NCBI RefSeq assembly: GCF_019175385.1 | Contig: NC_083341.1 | Coordinates: 63,955,800 to 64,019,799 of the forward strand | Length of the DNA stretch: 64,000 bases | Direction: 5' to 3' | Source of the DNA: Lycium barbarum | Lineage: Eukaryota > Streptophyta > Magnoliopsida > Solanales > Solanaceae | In this document: positions 11,301 to 21,151 of the stretch, piece by piece | Position numbering within the stretch: the first letter of the stretch is position 1 | Layout: the number at the start of each line of letters is the position of its first letter | Made by a program: the position numbers and the translations under genes | The notes under the pieces: generated by a model | What the model saw: only the letters and a program-made list of their open reading frames with translations | What the model was told of the DNA's origin: nothing | Databases searched by the model: none

Positions 11301-14300
11301 GATAAATAAGATAATCGAAGTACAAAGCCCAACAAATATAAGCAGAAATCAAATGGCAATAAACGAATGAGCAAAACTACAACTACTAGGATGAAAGGAT
11401 AAGCAAGACTACCTTCTAGCCTTCTATTTTAATCTGAGTTCTCCACAACCTCCTATCTAAGGTTATGTCTTCGGTAAGCTGAAACTGCGCCATGTCCTGT
11501 CTAATCACCTCTCCCCAATACTTCTTCAGCCTACCTCTACCTCTCCTGAAACCGTCCATAGCCAACCTCTCACACCTCCGCACTGGAGCATCTGTGTCTC
11601 TCCTCTTCACATGCCCAAACCATCTCAGCCTCGCTTCCCGCATCTTGTCCTCCACCGATGCCACTCCCACCTTGTCCCGGATATCTTCATTCCTAATTCT
11701 ATCCCTCCTAATGTGCCCACACATCCATCGCAGCATTCGCATTTCCGCGACTTTCATCTTCAAATCAGGTATAAAGATTCCAAAAAAAAAAAAAAGTGAT
11801 CTATGAGAAAGGAAAATTTAGGGTGTTCATTCTTGGGTTCTTTCTTCGTTTAGGTGACAAAAGGATTACACGTATGTTGTACAATGCCCGGTTTATCTTT
11901 GTGCTAGACATGTCTGAGCTTGATAATTGAGCTTGGCATACTCTAGCCTGCATTGTTTGTCAATTAAGCTTGAGTTTTGTGTTGGATGGTTGGCTGTAGT
12001 TAAGCTTCAGGTTGAGGTCAATACATGTGAGCTGAGTTCAGACAATTTGTTTACACTAGGTTTAGACAAGAGTCTGTTGAGGCTGCCAGAAGATATACCT
12101 GAGACCTATGTTATAATAAGGGAGTGAATCATCCAGACCCAGTAAGCGTCGACCCTTCCCTATAGGGCAAGTACTTTATGAAAATAATGCATGCATGTCT
12201 GTGATGCAACTGTATGCAACTGCACTGAATTGAATCTGATATAACACGAAGGCCAAACTGTACTGAATCTGTGCATAAGTAATGCAATTAGCTGCGTAAA
12301 ATTGGAGAGGGTTCCTATTGGGACAACTGACCAACGTCGGCCATATACTAGGAGAGATTGCTTACCTGCTTCCAGTACAAGTAATTCAAGAGTGTATGTA
12401 AGTCTTTTGTTTGGTGATAACTGGAAGGATTGTGCCAGCCTCGCATTAGAGCAGTAATATACTGAGACTGAGTTTGCTAGCAAGTTCCTGAACATGCCCA
12501 TACAAGTGGAGCATATCTGACGATAATCATACAGGACACTAGCTAAATGAACAGGCATGATGAACACCCAGGCCCACTGAACACCAAATAATCCACACTT
12601 CTGTGTCAAAATGAGGCCAGAGACGCTGGTCAGGGGGATGTACAATCAGTATCCATCAATACCTTGTTCATTGCAAGGTGAACACTCGGGACTCTAGCTG
12701 AGTGACATCGACCCAATGCAAAACATGAACAACGAACACACGACACGCTAGTCGAGTGAACATAAACTCAATGCATGCATATTATGCCACAACATTGTCC
12801 GAGACACTGGTCAGCACTCAGCTACTAACAAGATGCTTCGTGCAACGCCGTTAAAGCATAAACGTAACTACTTATATATACATCTAAGCTATAATATAAA
12901 TACAGTAAAACAATTTATCAAATCATTTACTGTATTACAGTGTATAAGACTGGCTAAAGGCTCAACAGGTTCCCAAACTGTACTTGTAAATGCTCGTTCC
13001 CACCTATACATGGCTGCCTGAACAACATTTCATAGCATTTGTGCTATTTCAGACCATACTGTATACTAGTTTATCCAAAACGAGCACTTAGAGGTTGAAG
13101 TTTCCATTTATCTTATGTCCAGACCTCAAAGCGCTGCTACGAATCAAGACTCAAGCAACGCTCGCCAACCTAGTGAAGTAATTGTTCAACGGTGTCAAAG
13201 ACACCCATACAACTCGTTATCCAAAATTGTCTCTAGGTCAAAGTTAATTCCCTGGTACCTATAACAAAAGTCAAACCCCGGGTTAAACTCTATCAAACTG
13301 ACCAACCAAGTGTCTCTGGGTTACCGATCATTTCATTAGTTCATTCCAATTTACCGTCAATTAGATTTAATAAATCAACTCCAATCCTAGGATTTAACAA
13401 TTTTGCAGTTTTGGACAAGCACCCATGATTTTTTATGGTTTAATCTTTGATTTGAAGACTAAAATCTCATACAAATCCATGTATTAGGAAGTACTTTGGA
13501 GTGAGGTCCCCCTTAAGATCGAGACCATGTTCATCCAAAAGTGTGTTGGCCGTTGGGAATATAAAACTATTCACTTACACATTGTAGGAAATAAATCCGT
13601 GATTTGTATTGATGTATGAAAGTCATTATATACAAAGTAGGTATCTCACTATCAGAATGATACTAGGCTAAATTATAGGACCTAATTACTATATATAAGG
13701 AAGAGAATATTTACAATATTTACATAGACTATTACATAGTCTATCACACTCCCGCAGTCGAAGCGGGAGGTTGTCGTACGCTTAGACTGTCCCTGAAATC
13801 ATCAAAGAGCACGCGCGGAAGACCTTTAGTGAAGATATCTGCGATCTGGTAACGGGACGGGACGTGAAGAACACGAACTTCTCCACGGGCAACTTTCTCA
13901 CGTACGAAATGTATGTCCATCTCAATATGTTTAGTGCGTTGGTATTGAACTGGATTACCTGATAGGTATATGGCACTAACATTATCACAATAAACCAATG
14001 TAGCTGTCCGGATAGGACAACGGAGCTCCAAAAGAAGGTTGTGAAGCCAACAGGACTCAGAGACGACATTAGCGACGCCACGATATTCGGCCTCGGCACT
14101 CGACTTAGACATAGTAGGTTGTCGTTTGGATGACCATGAGAGGAGATTATCGCCAAGGAAGACACAGTAACCTGATGTGGATCGGCGAGTGTCTGGACAA
14201 CTACCCCAATCTGCATCTGTATAAGAAACAAGAGAGGCAGTGGAGGATTTGTACAGATGGAGACCAAACTCAATAGTACCTTGAATGTATCGGACTATGC

Positions 14301-17300
14301 GTTTAAGAGCATGCATATGTGCAACCTTTGGATCATGCATGTGAAGGCATACTTGTTGAACCACATAGGAGATGTCTGGTCTTGTGAATGTAAGGTACTG
14401 CAACGCGCCGGCCAACTTACGATATTGGGTGGGATCATCTCAAGGAGGCCCGGCCGTGGCACCAAGTTTGGCTTTGGTGTCGACCGGTGTTTGACTTGGC
14501 TTACAGGCAGTCATGCCCGCACGCTCTATAATATCGGCTACATAATTTTTCTGAGAGAGAAACATGTCGTGTGAAGTCCGGGTAACAGCGATACCCAGAA
14601 AATAGCTTAGAGGGCCCAAATCCTTCATAGCAAATTCGGCACTAAGCAGAGACATGATGGATTTTCTGAGAGCATCTGAGGAAGCTGTGAGAATAATATC
14701 ATCAGCATATAGCAGAATGTAAGCAATGTCAGAACCTCGACAATAAATAAAGAGAGAGTGATCAGATCAGCTATGTGAAAAAACAATAGTGGAGACATAG
14801 TCTGCAAAGCGTTGGAACCATGCACGGGGAGCTTGCTTAAGTCCGTACAACGATTTCTTCAAGAGACAGACATGATGTGGATGCTTTGGATCCTTAAACC
14901 CAATAGGTTGATGCATATAAATAGTCTCATTAAGATTACCGTGTAGGAAAGCATTCTTGACGTCCAACTGATGAATGGGCCAAGAGTGTGCAAGTGCAAT
15001 GCTCAAGACAGCGCGAATAGTAGCCGGTTTGACAACCGGACTGAAAGTCTCATCGCAGTCAACTCCAACCTGTTGAGACCTGCCATCACAGACAAGACGG
15101 GCTTTGTGCCTCTCAAAAGAACCATCAGATTTCTTTTTATGACGAAAAATCCACATAGAACGAATAAGATTCACATCAGTGGGACGTGGAACCAACTCCC
15201 ACGTCTTATTACTAATTAGAGCATTATATTCATCAACCATGGCAGCTTTCCAATTGTGGTCATTTAGAGCACTGATAGGATTTCGTGGGATAGGCGAGAT
15301 GGAGGGAGTGCTAGATGTATTTAAGTTGAACGGATGTTTGGGCTTAAAAATCCCATGTTGGCTTCTAGTGACCATGCGGGTAGGCTGCTGGGCAGTCACG
15401 GGTGGGGCAGTGGGGGGTAGAGGCTGTGGGGCAGTGACCGTGGGGTTGGACTGCTGGGCAGTGGAGGGGGAGGGCTGCTGGGCAGTCACGGGTGGAGCAG
15501 CGAGGGGGAGGGGCTGCTCGGCAGTGGGGGGGAGGGGCTGGACCGAGGGAACGACGGGTGGAGGAGGCTGTGACAAAAAATGCAGGGTATATGGAGAAAT
15601 CCCATGGTTCAAAAAATCATAAGAAGTTGGGGTTGGTGAGTGCAATTTGGAGAAGGGAAATTGAGTTTCCTCAAAGATGACATGCCTTGAGATGATGATT
15701 TTGTTGGTGGATAAATCATAACATTTACATCGTCTATAATTCAACGGATAGCCCAAAAATACACACGGGGTGGATCTTGCTTGTAACTGATGAATAGTTG
15801 TAGATGGGAAAAGTGGATAACATAGACACCCAAAATCTGGAGATGAGAATAGGAGGGGGTTCGTTGATAGAGAACTTGCGTTGGTGATTTATACCCAAGG
15901 ACTTTGGTGGGAAGTACATTAAGGAAGTATGTGGCCATTTGGAGAGCATGATGCCAAAAAGAGGGAGGCATGGAAGAGTGGATAAGGAGAGTGCGCACTA
16001 TATTGTTAATGGATTTAATTTTTCTTTCCGTTTTTCTGTTTTGAGGAGAGGTATGGGAGCAAGAAAATCAGAAATTTAAACCATTTGAGAGGCAAAAAGA
16101 TTGAAAATGCCCATTGGCAAACTCCCGCCCATTATCACATTGAATTTTTTTAATGTCTCTTTCGAATTGAGTCTGGATTAATGCCTTAAAAGATAGAAAA
16201 GTGGAATAGACTTGGGACTTGTTAGAGATTGGAAAAGTCCAAAGAAAATTACTATAATCATCAAGAAAGAAAACATAATAGCGGTGCCCATTAGAACTTA
16301 AAACAGGAGATGTCCATAAATCACTATGAATGATATCAAACGACATAGTAGTAAATGACAATGAATCATAAAATGACAATTTAACATGTTTCCCCAAAGA
16401 CAAGAGGTACAAAAAGAAGTTCGGGCCCTATTACATTCAATTAAGGCATTACTACGAAGAGAACTAAGGATAGCATTTCCCGGATGGCCGAGTCGGGAAT
16501 GCCACAAGCTAGGTGATGCGGCAATGAAGGTGGATGGTGGAGCGGTCCATTTTCTGGCAATGATAGGATACAATTCCCCGGTGCTCTCACATCTCATTAG
16601 GCGGATCCCCGTCAGGTAAATCCTTCATAGAAAATCCAAGAGGATCAAACTCAACAGAAAAATTATTGTCCTTAGTGAATTTACGTACGGAAATAAGGTT
16701 TTTGATGAGTTTGGAGCATGCAAGACATTTCGGAGACGTAATTGAGGATTAGGTGGGGGTAGGGATGTATGACCATAGCCTCGAATTGGATTAGTGCTAC
16801 CATTACCAACAATGATTCCAGAATTATTGCTCAAATTAAAATAAGACGTGAGAGTACCTGAGTTGGCAGTCATGTGGGAAGTCGCTCCGGTGTCCATGTA
16901 CCAATTATCATTCGGTTGATGCATGGACAGAGTGTGCATGGCTGCCTCCACGTCTGTCGGAGTGTACCCAGAATAGGTCGGACCATGCATGGAATAGGCC
17001 TGCTGAGGTCGTGGACCCGCACCGAGAATGCCGCTGCCGGGCCGCGGTGTGGTGGGACGCTGCTGCCACTGTCTCATCGGATACGGGCAGGGGGGCATTG
17101 GCTACAGCTGGGGCGGCCAGGCAGGCCAGTAGTAGCCCCCTGCCGGTGGCTGTCCCGTCGGCCACTGGCCGTTGCTGGTCTGTCCGCCGCGGCCACGACC
17201 GGATTTCCCGCGGTTGTTGTTGTTGTTCCCCTTTCCCTTGTTCCTGTTAGAATTCCTGCCACGATTATTATCACAACGGTTAGTTGAATTATTGTTACCG

Positions 17301-20300
17301 CTAGGTGGCGGGGAGGGAGTATCATTATTAACAAGTAGAGCCGCGGGACCGGAATCGCGGGCACGTTCCTTGGCTGCTGCATCTTCGAGCTTGAGTCTGG
17401 AGCACACTTCAGAGAAAGAGGCAGCACATCCTTCTGCTGGATGGTGGTGACAAAGTGTGCATATGTCTCGGGTAAGCCTGCAAGGAGGCGTAAGACCAAA
17501 CGTTGGTCGGACACCGGCGACCCCACGTTGGCAAGCTGGTTCGCGAGAGACTTGAGCCTATTATAATAGGCCATAACCGAGCCGAAGTCGGCCATTTTTG
17601 TGTTGGTGAATTCAGTTTCAAGGTACGCTGCCCTTGAGTGCTTGTTATCTTGGAAAAGTTGAGCAACTCGATTCCAAGCCTTCTCTGCAACATCATCCGC
17701 CACGAGAATAGAGGTAAGAATATCATAGGATACGGTGGTGTATATCCATTGAAGGACCACCGCATCTAGCCGTTTCCAGAGCGGAAGGTTAGCCGCCTTT
17801 GTTGCGTTGTACGCGGTGAGTTCAGTGGTGTCAGTTGGTGGTATGATGTGTTCAAGTACGGAGTGGACGCGGGCTAGAACTTTGAATAGTGTCGCCCATT
17901 CGTGATAATGGCCGGTTTCCATGTCTAGAGTGATTGGGATTAAAGATTTCACATTCGTGACGGTTAAAGCAGAATGAAAATTTTTGTTGTCAGCCATTGA
18001 AGAGAGAAGAGGGAGGAGGAAGGGGTGGCGGCTACGGCTAGGGTTAGGAGAGAAGAGTTTTTAGGAGAAACCTAGTATGATACCATGTATGAAATCAATC
18101 CGTGATTTGTATTGATGTATGAAAGTCATTATATACAAAGTAGGTATCTCACTATCATACTAGACTAAATTATAGGACCTAATTACTCTACATAAGGAAG
18201 ATAATATTTAAATTATTTACATAGACTATTACATAGTCTATCACACATAGTGCTGCAATAACAACATATGCTGCTATTGTGAGCTTGGGCCAGACCAGCT
18301 TCGATTGCAGAATTCACTGGGAACTTCTATAGTCAATGGAATATATATAATTGTGATCAATCAAATATTGCAAAGTCCTATTATTTATTACCAATCAGAA
18401 TTGTACCACAACAGAATTCGGCCTATACCGGCACCATAATATCAGATTGGGGGCTGCCATTGCTGAACTATCGCAACATAACAACATCTGGTGCAGTGCC
18501 ATATATTTCACCTCAACACCCTCAAAATGTGTCCGGACCCCTTCAAACTCAACTTCAACCATTAACACAAGTCTCAAGTAGTTATATCAACTTATTGGCA
18601 TGTTCAAAACGCAACCAAACACATAAAAAGTCAAAACGAGGTATCAGGGTGTTACACCGGTGTACTTTGCTTTGCAGTAATTAGTTGTAGCTCTCATTTA
18701 CCATTTAAGATCGAACATGTGGAATCAGATGGCTAGGCTAGCGGATGTCAACGAATCATTTTAGATCTGTTTCCTATGTGCTGCGTTTTTTTGGCGCGAA
18801 GGTGCTTTAAGTCCTGTCTTGAGATCTTTCAGAAGAGAGTTGTTGGAATTTTCTGGAATCTATATTCTGTTCATGTTGTTTAGATGTATTGACTTTGTTG
18901 CAGGCTACAAGTGCTGGATCTAAAGAGCAAGAGGCAATTAATTTCTTGGAGAAGAAAATGAAAAGCAACCCTGCTTTTTCGTATGAGGAAATGTTCAGGT
19001 AAAAACTGCTTAGGCGTGTTTAGAGCTTCCTTTCTTCTGCTATTCCCATTGCTGAGTCGTTTTTGGTTCAAACCTCTGCTGCTTACTCTTTGTTTCTTGT
19101 CTCTTGCCTGCATAGTTTTCCTTATCCGCAGCTATTTTATGCAAAATTGGCTTCCGCAGCTATTTTATGCAAAATTGGCTTCCGCAGCTATTTTATGCAA
19201 AATTGGCTTTCTCTTTCTTCTTTTTTTGTCTCAGATTTATGCTTGTATTTAATCTATGGTTATCTGGTAATAGAGTAGTTAATAGTGTTTAAGACTTTTG
19301 GAGAAGATCTTACCATTTGAATTTATTCTCTTATGCATTGCCTATGGAATAAATATAAAAAGTCATGGGCTATTTTTAATCCACATAACATGAGTATTTG
19401 GTGCTCTTTCGCTAATATAACCTGCAACCTCTAGATGAACCACACTGTCAAACTTTAATCTATACCTCACTTATTTACGAGCAAAGACTGGTGATCTTCC
19501 CGTTTTGATTAATGAGTCCTGATGTGTTGTCCGATAAAAAGGTTTTTGACTAGGAGTATTAAAAAGTTGCATAATCTCCTAATCAAAGCTAGAAGTTGCT
19601 TCCTCCAACATATTACTGTCATCATTGGTTGTTTTTCTTCACAAAGGACTCCTATTAATTTCGGTAGTTTATTCAATTAAGAATATGTTATTTGACTTGT
19701 ATGAGGGCTATTATTAATTGATATGGAGGACATTTAATTTGTCTACCTGGACTATTTCATCTTCTATGTATTATAGAATTTTGAGGAAGTATTTAGATCT
19801 GATGTTAAAGTTGAAGAATACACTATCAGATTGTGCTAAGGGATCGTGTTTTTTCTTCTCAGACTGCAATATCTGCTCTTCAATCTGTTCTACAAGAAGA
19901 TTTCAAGGCCAGCGAGATCGAGGTACTTCATTGTTCCTCCACATTATTTACGATTGGGTGTTATTGAGTTCTTGCCCATAACGAGCACCGCTTAAGAGGA
20001 AGAGAGGAAAAGGAATGAAAGAGAGAGGGTTGATTGCTGTTTTGTTTGCACCTCCTTGTTTTTTCCTCAGAGTGGATCATTTTCTCTTGCTTCCTTAGGA
20101 TGATTTTGGTATGCAAGTATGAGTGGCTGCACAAAGTGTTACTCTCCCTCGAGATACAATGCCCCTTTAGATATTTGCATATTTCCATTGTTTATAGTAA
20201 GGAGATGGGTCGATGATGTCCACTATTTTCTCAGTAGAGTAAGTGGTTGCGAAATATGGACATGAGACCCGTATCACGCTATTAATTAGCCTTGGGTTGT

Positions 20301-20665
20301 GTTTAGTGAGTTATAGTGTTTTTTCCGGATTAGAACCAGTGGCGGAGCCAGGATTTTCATCTAGGGGGTTCAAAAATTCTAAAAGGTAAATAAACGAAGA
20401 AGTCAGGGGGTTCAACATCTACTATATATATACATAATAAAATAATTTTAACTTTGAAAATACACTGTAATTTTTTGCCGAGGAACCCTCTGGACATAAG
20501 CTGGCTCCGCCTCTGATTATAACTGCATTGGGTTAACTGCTTGAATACATTATATCTTCTGGTATTTGGCAGGTTGGTGTTGTTGGGAAAGAAAATCCGT
20601 CCTTAAGAGTATTGTCAACCGAAGAAATCGATGAGCACTTAACAGCCATCAGTGAACGTGATTGA
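5443..20665 (+). CDS. PAA: 20S proteasome subunit alpha-1 (alpha type-6), nine exons, one apparent frameshift
   Basis: Exons are 5443-5518, 6620-6714, 8059-8140, 9493-9589, 9956-10014, 10151-10233, 18904-18998, 19863-19922 and 20573-20665, all with GT/AG borders. The product opens [20 protein letters not shown], has the alpha-subunit N-terminal signature, and ends LTAISERD. Alpha-1 forms part of the outer gating ring of the 20S core and is not itself a protease. The coding total is 740 nt. Adding one base gives 741 nt, or 246 residues, the usual family length. Exon 7 ends two bases into a codon while exon 8 ([11 protein letters not shown]) needs phase 0. A missing base near 18991-18992, where the family has Glu-Thr-Val-Gln, explains this. 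As written, the protein would shift after the exon 7/8 junction and stop early in exon 9. An assembly error and a pseudogene are both possible; everything else is intact. Confidence 0.93.
5637..5895 (-). mobile_element. TS-SINE/RTE-type tail interrupted by a MITE, PAA intron 1
   Basis: CAACAACATGCCCAGTGAAATCCC at about 5641-5665 and the matching partner, CCTACCTTGGGAGTTAGAGAGG through GGTAGACTCTCG (about 5845-5885), are the two halves of the (TTG)n-tailed element also seen at 11097, 21777 and 26739. Between them lies a segment at about 5690-5820 (AAACGAAGAAGTTAAGGGG, CTACTATATATACATA) homologous to the inside of the MITE at 20341-20514. Confidence 0.6.
6005..6130 (+). mobile_element. Probable tRNA-derived SINE fragment
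   Basis: GGTTGGTTCAGCGGTTTAGG followed about 40 bp later by GGTTCCAAGTTCAAGCC resembles pol III A-box and B-box spacing. It is embedded in MITE-like sequence in PAA intron 1. The borders are approximate. Confidence 0.4.
6361..6466. mobile_element. Foldback MITE
   Basis: An almost self-complementary 106-bp segment. ATGTTGCTCGAACTCT at the left pairs with AGAGTCCGAGCAACAT at the right, and the inner arms CGGATCCTCCAAAT and ATTTGGAGGATCCG also pair. I recognise this as a hairpin MITE type widespread in Solanaceae. The target duplication is not clear. It is in PAA intron 1. Confidence 0.75.
6990..7830 (+). mobile_element. SolS-type SINE split by a later insertion
   Basis: The head GTGGCTCGGTGGTCAATG (A-box region) runs to 7030. 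The body resumes at 7668 with CCATGAGGTCTCAGGTTTAAATC (B-box-like), then TGGACAGAGTTACCTGGTA and a poly-A tail near 7828. Head and body join into one Solanaceae SINE once 7031-7667 is removed. It lies in PAA intron 2. Confidence 0.75.
7031..7667. mobile_element. Probable solo LTR inside the SINE
   Basis: This 637-bp insert begins TGTTTGAGTC and ends CCCATACA. It is flanked by AGAAT (7026-7030) and AGAAC (7668-7672), four of five bases matching. It contains a TATA-like CCTATTTATAGG near 7347. There is no internal coding region, so a solo LTR (probably Copia-like) is the simplest reading. Confidence 0.55.
8146..9104. mobile_element. Non-autonomous hAT-like element at the PAA exon 3 splice donor
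   Basis: The terminal inverted repeats are CAGTGTTTTAAAAGGC and, at the other end, the complement of CATTGTTTTAAAAGGC (one mismatch in 16). The 8-bp target duplication CAGGTCTG at 8138-8145 and 9105-9112 is a hAT hallmark. The target word contains the exon 3 donor (ACAG|GTCTG), so the junction is duplicated. The subterminal DNA is rich in GGGGCG/CGCCCC motifs. There is no transposase frame. A TA/TG/CG microsatellite lies at about 8313-8388. Confidence 0.88.
10234..11082. other. PAA intron 6, left part: nothing recognised
   Basis: AT-rich intron sequence. The short open frames around 10276-10513 have no protein-like composition. The whole intron (10234-18903) is 8.7 kb because of the LINE, LTR-like and Copia insertions that follow. 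Confidence 0.6.
11097..11761 (-). mobile_element. 5'-truncated RTE-like LINE with a 14-bp target duplication
   Basis: Flanked by perfect copies of AAATCAGGTATAAA (11083-11096 and 11762-11775). On the minus strand it has the C-terminal part of a non-LTR reverse transcriptase (11763-11416: [34 protein letters not shown]), then a 3' UTR with CTCTTGAGCCGAAGGTCTTTT, ending in (TTG)n at 11097. Truncation removes the endonuclease and most of the RT. Clade assignment is from the C-terminal motif and tail, so it is tentative. Confidence 0.85.
12125..13577. other. Unassigned non-coding stretch, possibly an old LTR
   Basis: No credible coding frame. Together with 18249-18657 on the other side of the Copia insertion it may be one older element: the right end, GTATCAGGGTGTTACA at 18657, is the complement of a common Gypsy LTR start (TGTAACACC). 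I found no matching target duplication and no clear left end. Confidence 0.3.
13744..17098 (-). pseudogene. Copia pol (PR-INT-RT-RNase H), several stops and frameshifts
   Basis: Protease: [12 protein letters not shown] near 16.89 kb. Integrase zinc region: [15 protein letters not shown]...FCTSC (16.5-16.4 kb). Integrase core: [12 protein letters not shown]...CDNGREF (16.35-16.07 kb), continuing at 15998-15741. [53 protein letters not shown], and an intact YADD. RNase [37 protein letters not shown]. The frame changes twice (about 16.4 and 15.75 kb) and is also broken by stops such as TGA at 14767-14769 and 14440-14442, after which the same frame resumes. The element cannot encode its own enzymes. 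Confidence 0.9.
17100..17997 (-). pseudogene. Copia gag, frameshifted
   Basis: Starts [15 protein letters not shown] and carries a UBN2-type gag: [71 protein letters not shown]. Near 17410 the frame shifts into the 17407-17102 frame, which is Asn/Gly/Arg-rich and then ends at an in-frame TAG (17102-17104). No CCHC zinc knuckle is visible. Confidence 0.85.
18249..18903. other. PAA intron 6, right part
   Basis: No coding signal. 18249-18657 may belong to the older LTR-like element described at 12125. From 18658 to the exon 7 acceptor is ordinary T-rich intron. Confidence 0.4.
19126..19209. repeat. 28-bp tandem triplication in PAA intron 7
   Basis: Three head-to-tail copies of CCGCAGCTATTTTATGC plus AAAATTGGCTT, starting at 19126, 19154 and 19182 with no visible differences, so it is a recent expansion. 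Confidence 0.9.
20341..20514. mobile_element. MITE, PAA intron 8
   Basis: The ends GTGGCGGAGCCAGGATTTT and CTGGCTCCGCCTCTG form inverted repeats around a 174-bp AT-rich core. A homologous core lies in PAA intron 1 (about 5690-5820). The target duplication is not clear. Confidence 0.65.
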
Positions 20666-21151
20666 TTGCCATTGAATACCGTCCGATTCATTAGATATGT
20701 ATGATTTGCATAAATTATTTTAGGATCCTGTTGTTACGGCTGGCGTTGAAGTAGATGGAATCCCTTCATATACGCTCATACCTGTTCCAAATTATTGTTC
20801 CATTGTAACTTTTCGTGGTGTCATCTTAGTTTCATAAATTGTTTGAATGCAACTGTCTGGAATTATTATGGATCATTTTCTCTTGCATTTTGTGTCCTGC
20901 TTATGTTTACTAGGAGACAAAAGGAAATTGCACACACTTTTCCTCTTTAACTGTAATTTGTTTCCTTAATATGGTCTGATTATTGGGTTCTTACCAACAA
21001 CAGGTGATGTTGAATGCCTCGTGAATATCTTTGCTATTTCCAGTCAGTTCTGGTTGTCCTAATTTAGCTATGATGTTTCTTAAATTTGCTAGGCATATAT
21101 TCTTGGAATCAAGACGTACAATTTGTAGACCACAATGTGAGCTAGTAATGG
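20666..21151. other. PAA/SSL convergent intergenic region
   Basis: The 486 bp between the stop codons of two convergent genes. It must hold both 3' UTRs and poly-A sites. No repeat or RNA gene recognised. Confidence 0.5.

Larger units (their letters stand above)
13583..18243 (-). mobile_element. Ty1/Copia LTR retrotransposon, 4.66 kb, antisense in PAA intron 6
   Basis: LTRs are at 13583-13746 and 18086-18243 (about 164 and 158 bp; TGATAGAC...TACA in element sense). The target duplication CACAT is at 13578-13582 and 18244-18248. The primer-binding site TGGTATCA is just inside the right LTR (18078-18085). A purine-rich GCGGGAGTG lies before the left LTR. The LTRs differ by several substitutions and small indels, so this is an older insertion than the Gypsy elements to the right. 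Domain order gag-PR-INT-RT-RNaseH is Copia. The small size and RT sequence suggest the Ale/Retrofit group (inference). Confidence 0.93.

Noticed and set aside
12160..12645. 161-residue minus-strand frame in PAA intron 6
   Set aside because: No domain or homology recognised; lies in LTR-like non-coding DNA, and the codon pattern is not gene-like.
15179..15680. Gly-rich plus-strand frames over the Copia element
   Set aside because: Antisense shadow of the Pro/Gln-rich linker before RT on the minus strand.
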